Notes: generated from the letters alone by a model not told the origin. 64,000 bases of DNA from Choristoneura fumiferana (GCF_025370935.1 NC_133483.1:3775959-3839958); one strand, 5' to 3'. Shown: positions 47,801 to 56,700, counted from the stretch's first letter. A program made the numbers and translations.

Positions 47801-48507
47801 GGACCCCCTGAAATACAACAGGACGATCTCGATGTACTCTCCTGGCAACTACGCGACATACAGACCCAAGAAAACGCGCAATTCCGCCATCATTCTGAAG
47901 GAGAGCGAAAAAGAACCGAGCCCCGAAAACATCTTAGAAAGGATTAGGCAAAGAAAAAATATATCGATAAGCGTCACGCGAAAACCGGACCCGGAAAAGG
48001 AAACCCTGCCAAGGTGTGTATGATTCCTGTACTGAAATTTTACGTAAATAATTGAATTAACTTTCCCGTACTTGAGTATAATACGATTTACCTCTGTGCA
48101 CGCTTCACGCTTTCCGATTAAACTTTACAGCACTAATGCTTTACAAAGTTTTAGCAGAGATACCTAAAACGACTTGTGAGATTGGTCTACTTTAGAGAAA
48201 TGTGTCGAAACTGTTATTATAATTATGATGTAATTTATCTATGTCTATCACTTCTGTTCTTTATATATGTATTACTATGAGAAACATCACGTTTACACTT
48301 TACTGACGTAATTCATTCGGTAGAACAAAATCATGTATTCCTAATAAAGATGTAGTTTAGTTCTCATTGATTCACTACACAGACACCAACTGCACCTTGC
48401 ATCGTGTTCCAATTTTTGATAAAAACCCCATGTAATGTTTTTTCAGATCCACTGTCTCACCTAAAGGCGAAGGCGACGGTCCAGAATGCTCTGAGAAAGT
48501 TAACTGA
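19235..48507 (+). CDS. NUAK: NUAK family (AMPK-related) Ser/Thr protein kinase, multi-exon
   Basis: This is a protein kinase of the NUAK/ARK5 branch of the AMPK-related family, which is activated by LKB1 and acts on myosin phosphatase, actin and autophagy. Coding exons, joined by GT-AG sites with matching phase: 19235-19332, 23652-23851, 24778-24886, 25467-25575, 26332-26451, 27010-27142, 27693-27771, 28430-28565, 29146-29254, 29790-29913, 30237-30333, 30875-31202, 31670-31759, 31955-32067, 32832-32935, 33667-33767, 34222-34360, 35034-35129, 35931-36128, 36898-36957, 37252-37363, 38197-38300, optional 40973-40999 and 41596-41637, 42304-42383, 44686-48013, 48447-48507. The kinase domain spans roughly residues 33-290; the rest is Pro-, Ser- and Lys-rich. 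The start ATG has A at -3 and G at +4, five bases after an acceptor, so 5' UTR exons lie upstream. The 44686 exon carries two compensating frame breaks. I saw no GILK-type PP1 docking motif. The family call is firm; tail exon choice is less certain. Confidence 0.92.
20914..21048. repeat. Palindromic MITE in NUAK intron 1
   Basis: Arms gtcgtcatcagatatttcgg and ccgaaatatctgatggcgac, with an inner pair around ggtcaaaatatcg / cgatatttttgacc. Confidence 0.75.
21640..21910 (-). mobile_element. Retroelement 3' end, antisense
   Basis: Begins aaactctttattgcacataa with an A run and continues with ggcgagcttgtccctaaaaa, typical of an antisense LINE tail. Confidence 0.45.
21943..22060. repeat. Palindromic MITE (tactacgaaa family)
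   Basis: Diverged copy: ctactccgaaattct to aacttcgattttctaatttc. Confidence 0.6.
22321..22492 (-). mobile_element. Abundant retroelement, partial copy
   Basis: Starts ttattttattcgactggatg and ends gtaatttcaccggctgtctc. Confidence 0.65.
22720..22925 (-). mobile_element. Retroelement 3' end, antisense
   Basis: Starts aaaaagtttattcgggacac and holds ggtcccgcctcagcattaaa. The family is unlike the other tails. Confidence 0.4.
23282..23578 (+). repeat. Dispersed repeat, gggttccgta...cggaaccctaaaaaa
   Basis: Follows an A run with cgggcacgtgcgtgtcgaac and ends ggatacggaaccctaaaaaa. Located in NUAK intron 1, about 75 bases before exon 2. Confidence 0.55.
23652..27771 (+). CDS. NUAK: NUAK kinase-domain exons 2-7
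   Basis: These six exons carry the whole catalytic core. The glycine loop GQGTYGKV starts at 23674. The ATP-binding lysine of VAIK is at 23740-23742. The catalytic HRD is at 25522-25530, followed by LKLEN. The DFG is at 26338-26346, and the T-loop LSTFCGSPLYASPE puts the LKB1-type threonine at 26383-26385. GPEVDCWSLGVLLYTLVYG opens exon 6. The stretch ADLVRIRREVQIMSSVRHP in exon 2 is closer to NUAK than to AMPK-alpha, SIK or MARK. All catalytic residues are present, so an active kinase is expected. Confidence 0.95.
23872..24249. repeat. Palindromic MITE (gtaccatcag family), interrupted
   Basis: Outer ends gtaccatcagacaaataag and tttttgtctgatggtac. The 51007-51172 copy aligns with both halves, showing about 200 bases of extra DNA in the middle here. 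Confidence 0.65.
24250..25466 (+). other. NUAK introns 2 and 3 apart from exon 3
   Basis: Includes a weak tactacgaaa-family MITE at about 24445-24550. Otherwise no repeats or genes that I can support. Confidence 0.4.
26020..26280 (+). mobile_element. tRNA-derived SINE, family B
   Basis: Head gatggcctagtggtcagaga with box B-like cgggtcagattcccg, body ttctcgggtcttgggtgttt and tail ttgggactaggtcaattggt, then A-rich. A second, split copy is at 37712-38045. Confidence 0.75.
26552..26720 (+). mobile_element. SINE-like element, family C, copy 1
   Basis: Has a box-B-like gggttcgattcccga near its start, the block cttgttactaaaatctatga and an end caccctgtata. It matches 28918-29083. Confidence 0.6.
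26712..26825. repeat. Fragment of the 365-bp palindromic MITE
   Basis: The block gttaatgtgtctactccaat and following bases match 33235-33310. Confidence 0.55.
28170..28335 (+). mobile_element. LINE 3' tail with (TTTGAC)n end, second copy
   Basis: Nearly identical to 1083-1252, including gttgagtttcttgcc and the terminal tttgactttgac. Lies about 95 bases before NUAK exon 8. Confidence 0.65.
28918..29083 (+). mobile_element. SINE-like element, family C, copy 2
   Basis: Box-B-like gggttcgattcccga, the shared cttgttactaaaat block and an end catcctgtatac. Ends about 60 bases before NUAK exon 9. Confidence 0.6.
29594..29770 (-). mobile_element. Helitron-like element abutting NUAK exon 10
   Basis: Starts ctagcttttgcccgcggctc and ends actttcgcatttatgatata. 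It stops about 20 bases before the exon 10 acceptor. Confidence 0.55.
30000..30068. repeat. Fragment of the 365-bp palindromic MITE
   Basis: The block ctaacaaaaatgcaa and the end agcaggtataaacgctct match 33440-33483. Confidence 0.55.
30342..30559 (-). mobile_element. RTE-type LINE 3' fragment with 11-bp target-site duplication
   Basis: The insert starts atcatcggacgtccactgtt, the antisense RTE 3' end, and ends gaggtaattcgc, a 5' truncation matching about 62660-62670 of the intact copy. It is flanked on both sides by GGGGTAAGACC (30331-30341 and 30560-30570). The left copy includes the splice donor of NUAK exon 11. Confidence 0.85.
32221..32273 (+). repeat. Purine-rich low-complexity tract
   Basis: Run of (GGAA)n and G blocks such as gaaaggaaggaaggaaagaa. 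Confidence 0.8.
32510..32640. repeat. MITE with ggggctgtttcacca termini
   Basis: Arms around aatgtgatgccgtctccgtc and gagactgcatcacatttatc; the right end is decayed. Confidence 0.7.
32945..33064. repeat. Palindromic MITE (tactacgaaa family)
   Basis: From ggctactacgaaattcaaag to gaattttgcacttcgtaggt, starting 10 bases after the NUAK exon 15 donor. Confidence 0.7.
33119..33486. repeat. 365-bp palindromic MITE
   Basis: Long inverted arms: gagcgtttatacctgctgag at the left pairs with agcaggtataaacgctctc at the right, and gttaatgtgtctactccaat with attggagtagacacattaac inside. Fragments occur at 26712-26825 and 30000-30068. Confidence 0.8.
34797..34945. repeat. Palindromic MITE, copy 1
   Basis: Inner arms (gttcgtatttatcttgttt / aagcgagataaatgcc) resemble those of 50465-50650. 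Confidence 0.5.
35136..35250 (-). mobile_element. RTE-type LINE 3' fragment, antisense
   Basis: Begins ctcatcattatatcagccgt about 7 bases after the NUAK exon 18 donor and continues with gacgtccactgttggacata. Confidence 0.65.
36160..36420 (+). pseudogene. LINE ORF2 C-terminal fragment and (AAT)n tail
   Basis: From 36215 to the TGA at 36335-36337 the frame reads FLCNRVVKTWNKLPEHVVSA and on to a stop, the conserved C-terminal end of many CR1/jockey-like LINE proteins. An (AAT)n tail follows at 36398-36420. The 5' part is lost. Lies in NUAK intron 19. Confidence 0.6.
36990..37095. repeat. Short dispersed repeat with inverted agggttccgta/tacggaaccct ends
   Basis: The inverted segment is followed by ggggcgtgtccgtcacgctc, as at 50340-50400. 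Confidence 0.5.
37500..37694 (+). mobile_element. Helitron-like element with short (TTAGG)n run
   Basis: Starts near actagtattataaatgagaa and holds the gacggatttagatgaaattc block. About four TTAGG units lie at 37626-37645. Confidence 0.5.
37712..38045 (+). mobile_element. tRNA-derived SINE family B, split by an insertion
   Basis: The left part (gatggcctagtg to ccatagtacaagc) and the right part (agctttgcttagtttgggac onward) are separated by 37799-37981. Confidence 0.7.
37799..37981 (-). mobile_element. Abundant retroelement inside a SINE, with 9-bp duplication
   Basis: T run, then ttgactggatggcaaacgag to gccgaaacacaacagtta. Flanked by ACAAGCTTT at 37790-37798 and 37982-37990. Confidence 0.8.
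38918..40462. mobile_element. DNA transposon remnant with nested inverted repeats
   Basis: Inner inverted ends lie at about 39111-39140 (tttttcacctatgatgagtt) and 40412-40445 (aactcatcataggtgaaaaa). Outer ends ccgcgtttccaccag and its partial complement gtggaagcgcagc lie outside them. A decayed ORF starts at 40183 (MPKGSKKTVLNSQS), with VIRLRDYYERERENGGPVGG in another frame, resembling N-termini of transposon proteins annotated in moths. Confidence 0.5.
39673..39768 (+). repeat. 32-bp tandem repeat, three units
   Basis: Units start at 39673, 39705 and 39737 with gaatccctcgctacgctcag. Each holds an inner gaatcc/ggattc palindrome. Confidence 0.75.
40470..40612. repeat. Near-perfect palindromic MITE (ggggctgtttcacca)
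   Basis: The arms pair over about 60 bases (for example aatgtgatgccgtctc with gagacggcatcacatt), with TTA on each side as a possible duplication. Confidence 0.85.
40973..40999 (+). CDS. NUAK: Candidate 27-nt NUAK microexon
   Basis: An AG acceptor (40971-40972) and a GTGAGT donor flank 27 bases that enter and leave in phase 2. It can therefore be included or skipped without a frame change, adding nine residues (about SPHLPRRHL). The donor is strong and the polypyrimidine tract is weak. It lies between the phase-2 donor of exon 22 and the phase-2 acceptor at 42304. Support comes only from splice sites and phase. Confidence 0.4.
41238..41440 (+). mobile_element. Helitron-like element, diverged
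   Basis: Begins near actagtttattattataaat and contains agtttttatcccgggaaact, as other members do. Confidence 0.45.
41596..41637 (+). CDS. NUAK: Candidate 42-nt NUAK microexon with a basophilic phosphosite-like motif
   Basis: The acceptor is ttttcatgcag and the donor GTGAGT. The 42 bases enter and leave in phase 2 and read STHRYVESKRSVSE, open in this frame, with a KRSVS stretch like a basophilic-kinase or 14-3-3 site. As a symmetric exon it can be skipped silently. It joins cleanly to REGWGTRDLHADFDS in the next exon. Not confirmed by transcript data. Confidence 0.6.
41805..41868 (+). mobile_element. RTE-type LINE tail with (ATG)n
   Basis: Reads atgtccaacagtggacatct then gatatgatgatg with about nine trinucleotide units. 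Confidence 0.65.
42384..44685 (+). promoter_or_regulatory. NUAK intron with CpG-rich islands, candidate internal promoter
   Basis: Two patches stand out from the AT-rich intron: 43395-43545 and 44030-44350. Both are GC- and CpG-rich and lie just before the giant exon. They could mark an internal promoter giving a kinase-less transcript. The minus ORF at 44001-44345 is an effect of the base composition. Inference only. Confidence 0.3.
44686..48013 (+). CDS. NUAK: NUAK giant penultimate exon, C-terminal low-complexity tail
   Basis: This 3.3-kb exon encodes over half of the protein. It opens with GNSKKSGKQQSESRTAEDRG, then an amphipathic helix-like stretch (LSEREARALSGLTPALARRL), Pro-rich linkers, and a long Lys/Ser/Glu-rich tail with several KKK blocks, an RS repeat near 47170-47200 and a Tyr-rich region after 47480. 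The acceptor is ttacatttcag and the donor aag/gtgtgt. The reading frame changes by one between about 44905 and 44958 and returns between about 45190 and 45215. The roughly 80 residues in between (for example YLTPERALSLDDSCSSDSGS) read as real protein. These breaks look like paired single-base errors or indels in C-rich DNA. Confidence 0.85.
48447..48507 (+). CDS. NUAK: NUAK terminal coding exon
   Basis: The acceptor tttttttcag is followed by an in-phase reading RSTVSPKGEGDGPECSEKVN and TGA at 48505-48507. Without splicing at 48013 the protein would end three codons later with a TGA at 48021, so two C-termini are possible. Confidence 0.75.
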
Positions 48508-49464
48508 ACGAAACTACTAGATCTGCGTTACTTTGAAGAATAGTTTGTGGTTGTAAGCGTTTGTTATTAACTCATTCGTCGTGTCTACAGAGTTCCACAG
48601 TACAGCGATTAAAGCTAAACAAAATATTAAATAGAATCTCATCTTAATTTCCATTACATTTTCTTTGGACAACAATATCTACATGTAAATAGAATGTTGG
48701 ATGTTACGTTTATCGTTTTCGAGACTAATTATTCTTGCCAATACACTGAGAGATTTGTAAGAGATTGTTGAACTATATTTAAAATTGAATCTCAAATTCT
48801 GACGATGCGCAATTATTTTCGGAAAGATGGTGTTAGAAGTACACAGTGATCTTTTATCTGTAAGTAAATTAAAAGTCGAAACTGATCTGAAATAAATACA
48901 ATAGCTCGTATTAGCGCTGAGTTAGATTATTGCATACTTCAGAAACTATCAAGCTTGCAAAGCTATCGGTAACAGTTGTTAAAAAGTAAATATATTGTGC
49001 TATATTGAAGTGTAATATTTTGCGAAAATAGACCTTTGTTGATGTTTATTGTAAAACGATTCTTATGTGCCTTTTTACTATAGCAAAATGACTGGATTTG
49101 ATATAGTCCGTTTTATCAAAGAAATTTAAATGACACGTTTATAAGTGTGTTTGCACAAAATAAGTTTTATTCAATATTCTGTATATTAATTTTAATTACA
49201 TTCATTTACATTTTGTATGAGACCCTAAGTCAATTTTAAGTTTAAACGTTTATTATAATCCTAAAGTATTTGATTGCTAAGTCACGCCGTTAAAGATATG
49301 ATCGAATAGAATGGTGCTTAGTTGAGGTTTTGTTAGAAATAACTTGTATTATAGAAGTTTTATGAGATCACTTACACCAACTGTATTTAAGCATAAGTTA
49401 AAGTTTTCAGTTTTATAGATATTTAGGGCAAAACGAGTTGATGTTAGGGCCCGCGGTCAACCAG

Positions 49465-49582
49465 AGGCCGTATCGCCTAACGTTTTTGACGCTCGCGATC
49501 GCAATCAAATGACAGATTTCGCATACAAAAACTGTCATTTGATTGCGATTGCGAGTGCCAGAAACGTTAGGCGATACGGCCT
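49465..49582. repeat. Hairpin-forming palindromic element in NUAK 3' UTR
   Basis: A 51-base arm (49465-49515) and its complement (49532-49582) flank a 16-base loop, with four mismatches by eye. Probably a MITE. If the distal poly(A) site is used, the mRNA carries a long hairpin. Confidence 0.85.
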
Positions 49583-49848
49583 GTTGCCGCGCGGCCGCGC
49601 TGTAGCTCACAGCAGTCGACTGCAATGGTGTTTAGACAAAAGCAATAATTTTAAGACGATTGATTTCAACTTTTTTTACTTTATCTTGATCCTATTTATT
49701 AATTTTCATAGTATTGATCAATTTATTTATTTGGTGTGTGGTGATTTTTAATATTTTCTTGTACTCATGGTTGCTGTGGTTCAACCGAGACTGTGATTAT
49801 TACGATGGATATTAAAATGACTATCACACTCGTTTTGTATTGAATGTG

Positions 49849-49854
49849 AATAAA
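49849..49854 (+). terminator. Candidate distal poly(A) signal of NUAK
   Basis: AATAAA at the end of a long AT-rich 3' UTR. A second AATAAA at 48891 could be a proximal site. Confidence 0.5.
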
Positions 49855-49995
49855 TAATATAGTTGAAAAGAAACTTGGTTTTCATTTATTAAATTCCAAC
49901 TGTTTGTTTGTCTTGCCATTACCAAATAGTTTTAAAGTACGGAAATAATTATATTCTGGGTATTCCAAGCTACACCGTGTACTGTATTTGACACC

Positions 49996-50270
49996 CGTGG
50001 TGACCTTAGTAGTGGTTTGTCCTATGGCCTCTCAAATAGAGGATCGTGGGTTGAAACACCGGCTCGCACTTCTAAGGTTTTCGAAGTTCTTGTGCGAAAT
50101 TACATTTGAAATTTACCACGAGCTTTACAGTGAAGAAAAGCGTCGCGAGGAAACTTGTATAAACCTGCGAAGCCATTCAATGGGGTGTGTGAAGTTCCCA
50201 ATCCACACTGGGAGATTCTGAGAGGAGGCTGTGCCCAGCAGTGGGACGTATATAAGCTGGGATTTTAATT
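49996..50270 (+). mobile_element. tRNA-derived SINE, family A
   Basis: Box B-like gggttgaaacacc, the shared body, and end cccagcagtgggacgtatat. Lies between the NUAK and DPP3 3' ends. Confidence 0.75.
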
Positions 50271-50282
50271 TAATTTAAACTT

Positions 50283-50400
50283 GGAGGATTCCGTACACAA
50301 TACCACAATACGAAATCCATAGAAAAACATTACTTGATTTTTTCGTAATGCTACGAAACCCTATCTTGGGCGTGTCCGACAAGCTCTTGGCCGGTTTTTT
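50283..50400. repeat. Short dispersed repeat, gattccgta/tacgaaaccct
   Basis: Close to 36990-37095; ends cttgggcgtgtccgacaagc. Confidence 0.5.
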
Positions 50401-50464
50401 AATAAGGGCTTTTATGGGATTCACTGTTGTAGTCGCATTATGAACGATTTAGTGCAAACAGAGC

Positions 50465-50650
50465 ACAACCATTCACAGATCTAGTGAATGTTTTTTCATC
50501 ATTATTTTGTCCGATAAGTTTCCATTTATCTTGCTTTTTCTGTTAGCTTAGGTTAGCTTCAGTAAACTTCAGTAAAAAAGTTTAGAAAGCAAGATAAATA
50601 CAAACTTTCTCCACAAAATACGATGACAATATTCACTAAATATTGAATGT
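50465..50650. repeat. Palindromic MITE, copy 2
   Basis: Ends cattcacagatctagtgaat and atattcactaaatattgaat, with inner arms tccatttatcttgcttt / aaagcaagataaataca. Lies 3' of DPP3. Confidence 0.55.
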
Positions 50651-50755
50651 GAGCGTGCAGCGAGTGATATCTCATAACAATAATAACAACACACATTTGG
50701 ATTGAAAATACACTGTATTCGCAATATTACATTATTTTAGGTACATTTGATAATC

Positions 50756-53700
50756 TTATACGTCAAGAAGGGGTTCTAGTTCAGCAAAATGCGGTTTGTC
50801 GGCTTCGCCGAGCTGTTCAAGTATGTCGTCAACATTTGTGCTAGGGAAGCGATCCACCCAAGAAGAGACCATGCCCTCTGCGTTAGCCGGATACCGCTTC
50901 AACTCCACCTCATCTCCTGGAAAGGAATGAACAGGTTATCCTCAAGTCCTTGATTTATAAAGAACAAATCAACAGTAACAATTGTTCATTGAACATGTTG
51001 TATGTACCATCAGCCAATTGTGGTCCACCCTAAAGTTGATAATCTTTTGCATGTCTAAAAACAATAATGCCAATAGACTTGTCTGTCAACTTGAAAGTTT
51101 GACTTTAGCGACATATTCATTTGATAGGAACTTATTTGAAAATTGATAGACCATTTATTTGGCTGATGGTACAGTCAAGGGCAAAGATATCGGACACGGC
51201 CAAAGTTACCAGTTGTTAAGCACTTAACATTAAGGCCGTGTATACATATTTTTGCAACTTTGGCCATGTCGATATCTTTGCCCTTGACTGTACATGTAAA
51301 GTACAAATTGTTCAATGAATAAAGACCTTTAAGTATGTGAAATGTTTGAATTAAAACTATCGTGAGACGCAGACTTAATTATTAGAATAATACGCGGATC
51401 ACTCAAGTACTTATTAATAGTCGAGCGAGATGCCCGATATGTTTGAACCGATTGGCTCCTCAAGGTGACTCGTCAACGGAAAGTCAACTCACTTTATTTA
51501 TTAGTTACAAATGTCAAACCACTCGACATATCTCACTGACAATTGTCACGTTGGTGAATTAGAGGCCAGGCCCTACACTACGAAGTGCAAAATCCGAACT
51601 TCGTATATTGCCGTTCCGCTGACGCTGATATTATTTAATACGAGGGGGAAGTGGACGGTACGATACGAGCTTCGAATTTCGCAGTAGCCCCCCTGTATAC
51701 CTTTATGAACGGTGTTCGGCTGCACGAATATGTTCCGCGGCTGTTTGTGCATCATCACGATGTCCCGCCAACGCGCCCACGGGCCGTCCAGCCGGCTGTA
51801 CTTGTCGAACAGCGCCTCCGCCCCGGCGATGTCTCCCGTCGCCTTCAACGTCTGCAGCTTCACCAGAAACTCGCCTGGCGGATTGACAGCGAGTTAATGA
51901 GGGCTAATTGTCAGGCGAAATACCGCTAGATGGCGTTAGTACCGTGAGGTCCGATTGACGCAATAGGCTAATAACTAAATGAGCCAATCGCAAGCAAGAC
52001 CGTAACGTCAAACGGACCTCAAATTCAAATTTCAAATCATTTATTCAGTAAATAGGCCGCAATGGGTCATGATAAATAAATGACCGGGCCACCTGGGCCC
52101 TGTGCTGGGTCTAGGTAAACAGTATATTTTCTAAACTCATTATGATTTTAATAATATTAAATAATTTTAATAATCTTTCTGCGACAAAAGAGAATTGATT
52201 TTGTTAATGTTATTTAACAAAGAAGTTTCTTTAATTAACTAGAATGTGACCATGTGTCCCCTCCTGGCTATAAATCTAAAGCCGCCCCGTAGGTTTAACC
52301 CGACAAAAAAGAAAGTTCTCGATTCAGTTATTTTTAGAGTACTGTACCCAAAAAGGATAAAACGGAATTCTTATAGGAACACTCGTGTGTATGTCTGTTA
52401 TGGCCAATTTGCTGGAAACCTACTGAACCGATTGTTTATATATTTGATACACGTCGGTGGCCTAAATGCGAATGGGAACTTCAAATATTCACAGTTTCGC
52501 ATTTAAATTAGTAAAATGATTTGTACATACCTATTATCTTTTTGCCGTCTGTGGCGAGACGGTCCTTTTGAAGGGTCAAGAGCAGGTTCTTGCCAGGTTC
52601 CGCCTCCGTCACAGTCAGGATGCCATCGCCTTCCAGCTCCAACAGTCTCATCAGTACGAAGCGAGCCCGCGCGTGCGCCTATTAAAAAACGATGTTAGCA
52701 TAGCACTGATGCAGTTAAATCATTATTGCTTTGGCACTTAAATATAGTGGCAGCTTGGTGGTAGGACTTTGAAATTAGTACCTATGAGCTTTTCGGTGAA
52801 GCGATATCGCTAGCAAATCTGCACACAACTGTGAACTAATACGGTATTTGACAAATTTTTATTCATTTTACAAATAAAGCTTGTCAATGCGCATTATCGA
52901 ACAGTGAAGCCGGGGTTATATTAGAGCCAAGCCGCGTGTCGCAACGCGTGGGATTGCAATCGGTTGCATACATTTTGTATGAACGTGGTTACATTAGCAC
53001 AGCCCCGCGTGTCGCCGAGCGAGATGACGCCACGCAGACCGCTCGATTTCGATCGGCGTGGGCTAGGTGATGGGGTAAGTGACGCGTTGGCTCGCTCCGC
53101 GCTAGTATAATCACCACGTGGCTACGCGCATTCATACAAATTAATCAGCACGCGCGGCGACACGATACTGTAGTATAATCACAGCCCGTTGAGTCAGGCA
53201 GCGTTGCGACACGCGGCGTGGCTCTAATATAACCCCGGCTTAAAACAATTTATAAGCTATCTTCACTAAAAAAAAAGTTATAATGGTTGAAATTCAAGAT
53301 TAGACAAGAGACAGATATACTAGCATGTGACGTCACACGAAGCGTCATACCTACTGCTCAGAGAAAAGCGTTTAGAAAGAGATCGATAAATAGATTTTCC
53401 ACAAAATCATGACAAATTAGATATTCAACTGAATTTTCTTTTCTTCACTAAACACTGCTGCAATATCTATAATTTTCATAATAACATGTAGGCACATGTA
53501 GGATATATCAAATCCAGGAGAAAAGTTGTCAAATACGATTTTGGGAGTTCGAAATTTGAAATTACCCATTCGCATTGGGCCCACGTGGGGAACTATATAC
53601 AGCCCAAGCCGTCTTGATGTGAGAGGAGCATGTGCCCAGGAGTGGGATACGCCTGGGTTATTATAATTAGGGTCACCTGTAGCCAAGTTTTGGTGGAGGG

Positions 53701-56700
53701 CTGGTACATTTCGGTTGCCTTCGCCGCGCCGTTCCACAGCAGACTGAGCCAGTTCACGTAAGTCACATTTTCCGCTTCTTCGCCCTCGTAACCGAATACC
53801 CTGTAGACGATATTACAGCGTCTCTATTATTTTATCTTAAGTACTTTTTACTTTCCTGGGATAAAAAGTAGCTTATGTTAATGTGGAAGGTAGATTTATG
53901 TTAGTGAAAAAAAAAAAGCTCGGTGTTTGCTTTTAAATCATGCTGCGTTTGATAACAATCACGCCTAAAAACCTTTTCAGTTTTCCTGCTCGTAAAATTC
54001 GTATGTATGCTGGATCTAGACGACATAAAATGATTCTAAGACCAAGGTGTCAACAGCCACAAACAAAAGAGTTTATTTATTTATTTATTTTTCCAATTTT
54101 TAATTCATATAAAACTAAAACTCAATCAAATAAATCAATAATTCGGACGAATTAATGCTTTTTAACTGATTTAAACTCACTTGAGTATTTCCGGCACCAG
54201 CGAGAGGTAGAGCCCGACGGCTTCGGCGCGGCACTCCTCGAACGCCGAGCCGAGCGTCGTGAATTTGCTGTCGTATGTCTCGCCTTCTGTATACCACGAC
54301 TCGATCGGCTTGCCTGCAATTGATAAACGTTGTCAACACTGTCACTGTATCAAGTGTTCTGTCGCATAGTCATACGTAATCCTGTAGATTGTCTAGACTC
54401 GTATTTAAACGTCAGCGGGTGATTCAAGGATAGTTAACCTATAAAAGAGGAACAAAAAACTAGAGATCAGTTCATGTTAGGCAGATAAGTAGTTTACTTA
54501 ATGAAGGTCATAGAGGTGGATCAATAAGGGATTTTTAGTAATTCCCGTGGGAAAGAATAGAAAGATGTTAAAACCCAAAATAGTTGTAAATTGTATTTTT
54601 TTTTTATGTAAGAGGAAGAGGGGACAAACGAGCGTGCGGGTCACCCATTCAATCTACTGTGTATTTTATTCTTTGTACAGAAAGAATCAACATTCTATGT
54701 TATACTCATAGTGCTTTGGTTTTAACGGTTATGTTGTGAAAGTTATTGAATTATAGTCTATAAATAATCAGACAGTCGCTAATAAAGGACAGAAAAAGCA
54801 ATAATAGTCACCAGTGAGAGGGTTCTTGACTTTCTCCTTGTCAAAGTTGAACGTCCCGTCAGCCTCTTGGCGGAGCAGTTTGCCGCTGCCGTGCCCTAAC
54901 AGCTCGTGCAGACCTACTTGCACCTAAAAAAAGTTGACAATAATAGGAAATATACAAGCATAAAACTGGATGGGACTGGCTGTGAAGTGGTGTGGATGAA
55001 GAGGACTTTACTCGGCAGTAGGTGGATGTCGGCTGATTTTATTGATTGATGCAAGCATTTCTTTATTCATTCAAATGTATCTTTATTGTTTGACAAACAG
55101 AGTTGTACTATTTTTTTTAATTATTAAAAAAAAAACGAAAATATTGAAGGTTTCTAATTATCATTTAAGAGTTATCCGACCCGAACCATAATGTCACTAC
55201 CACGACGGCCGTAGAAATATCATACTAAATATTATTTTTCTAGAAACAGACGTAATACAAATTGCATTCACTCGTATCCTACTTATTTTTCAACAGATAC
55301 TGATAATTTTTACGACATTCTTGAAAGATTGCATGCATTTTCTTCTTAAATTTTCGACATTTAAGAAAACAAATACAAATTCTTACCTCAAAAGCGGGCA
55401 CCCTGTATTTCTCGAGCAGTTGCTTGTCTGCGTCATTGAGGAAGGGAATCACGGATTCTTTGTACGCCGCCGGGATCACGTTGCCTAGAGACACGTTCTT
55501 GAAACCTTCGTTCTGGCGGATGTCGTCGTCTAAAACAAAGAATTCGAAATTAGCTGAGCTGTTCACTACGACCGACACATGAAACCAAAGATTTCTATGT
55601 ATACAGATAATATTGAGTCTAACATCTGGTAACATGGTGAACGATCGTGTTGCTTTGAAGATGAGCTCTGGTTGAGTTCAAAACGCGTCAGCGTAGTGTG
55701 GTGTTGATAGATATCTACCCATCTGGGTTTTGTGTGATTTCTGTGTGTTCTTACAGTGCGGAGGTGGGCAACAATAAAATCGAACCACTATATTTACGAC
55801 GACAACAACTCTCGGAAATAAACGTAATATCCCGAGTTTTCCCGACGGCGATTCCTTAATCTAGCCATCTTGCCGTTATGTGTAGATGCAATATAGGGTT
55901 ATCACCACAGTTAAAAATGAGTGAATTTTGAATTTTTTTTTTACTTTGTTTATGTTTTTAAACATTATAAATCGACTGTGTATCACTTAAACGATGCAAT
56001 ATTTCCGCAAAGGTCCCTCGTCGAAATCCATCCTGTATATTAGAGATTTATTTAATATCGAATAACAAACAAAATTCACCTCTACCTCTTTACTTATATT
56101 TGTGTTATATATTTATTGTACATAGTTAGGTATTTCAGGGGTACATATGCATTTATATTTATTCAAATGTTTTGCTCTATTTGTCGATCCTTGTTTTTTA
56201 ATTGCTCCTCTACCACTCAAAGGTTGACTGGCAGAGATCCCTGCAGGGATAAGTCCGCCTTTGTACTTAACACTTTACTTTTATTTATGTAACCTTTTTG
56301 TACAATAAAGAGTATAAACAAACAAACAAACAAACCTACTATGACAATATACTCACAATTAGGAATATTAATGCCCGCTGGTATCCCACTCCCGGAGAAC
56401 GTGAGCACATCTAGACTCGTGAAGTCAGGCCTAAGGAACGTGTCCTTCTCCAAGTCAGCGCCCCAGGGCAGCAACTTGATGAACTGCTCGGCGCCCTCGA
56501 CGAGGCTGCCGAACTTCTTGGACATCTCCTTGTTGACCATGGCCACGAAGCCTTCGAACTCGCCGCGCTGGCCGCTCGGGTCGCGGTACGTCTCTATGAA
56601 GCCTTGGTAGCTGGAATTAATTAAACATATGCTTGATTCAGCCAGCCGTACTCGTGTCACGCTTTAGGGCGCGAATTTTGTATTTTAAAATACATAGAAG

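Larger units (their letters stand above)
48508..49870 (+). other. NUAK 3' UTR (inferred)
   Basis: AT-rich non-coding sequence follows the TGA. AATAAA hexamers lie at 48891-48896 and 49849-49854, so a short and a long 3' UTR are possible. The long form would contain the 49465-49582 hairpin. The extent is inferred from the signals alone. Confidence 0.6.
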
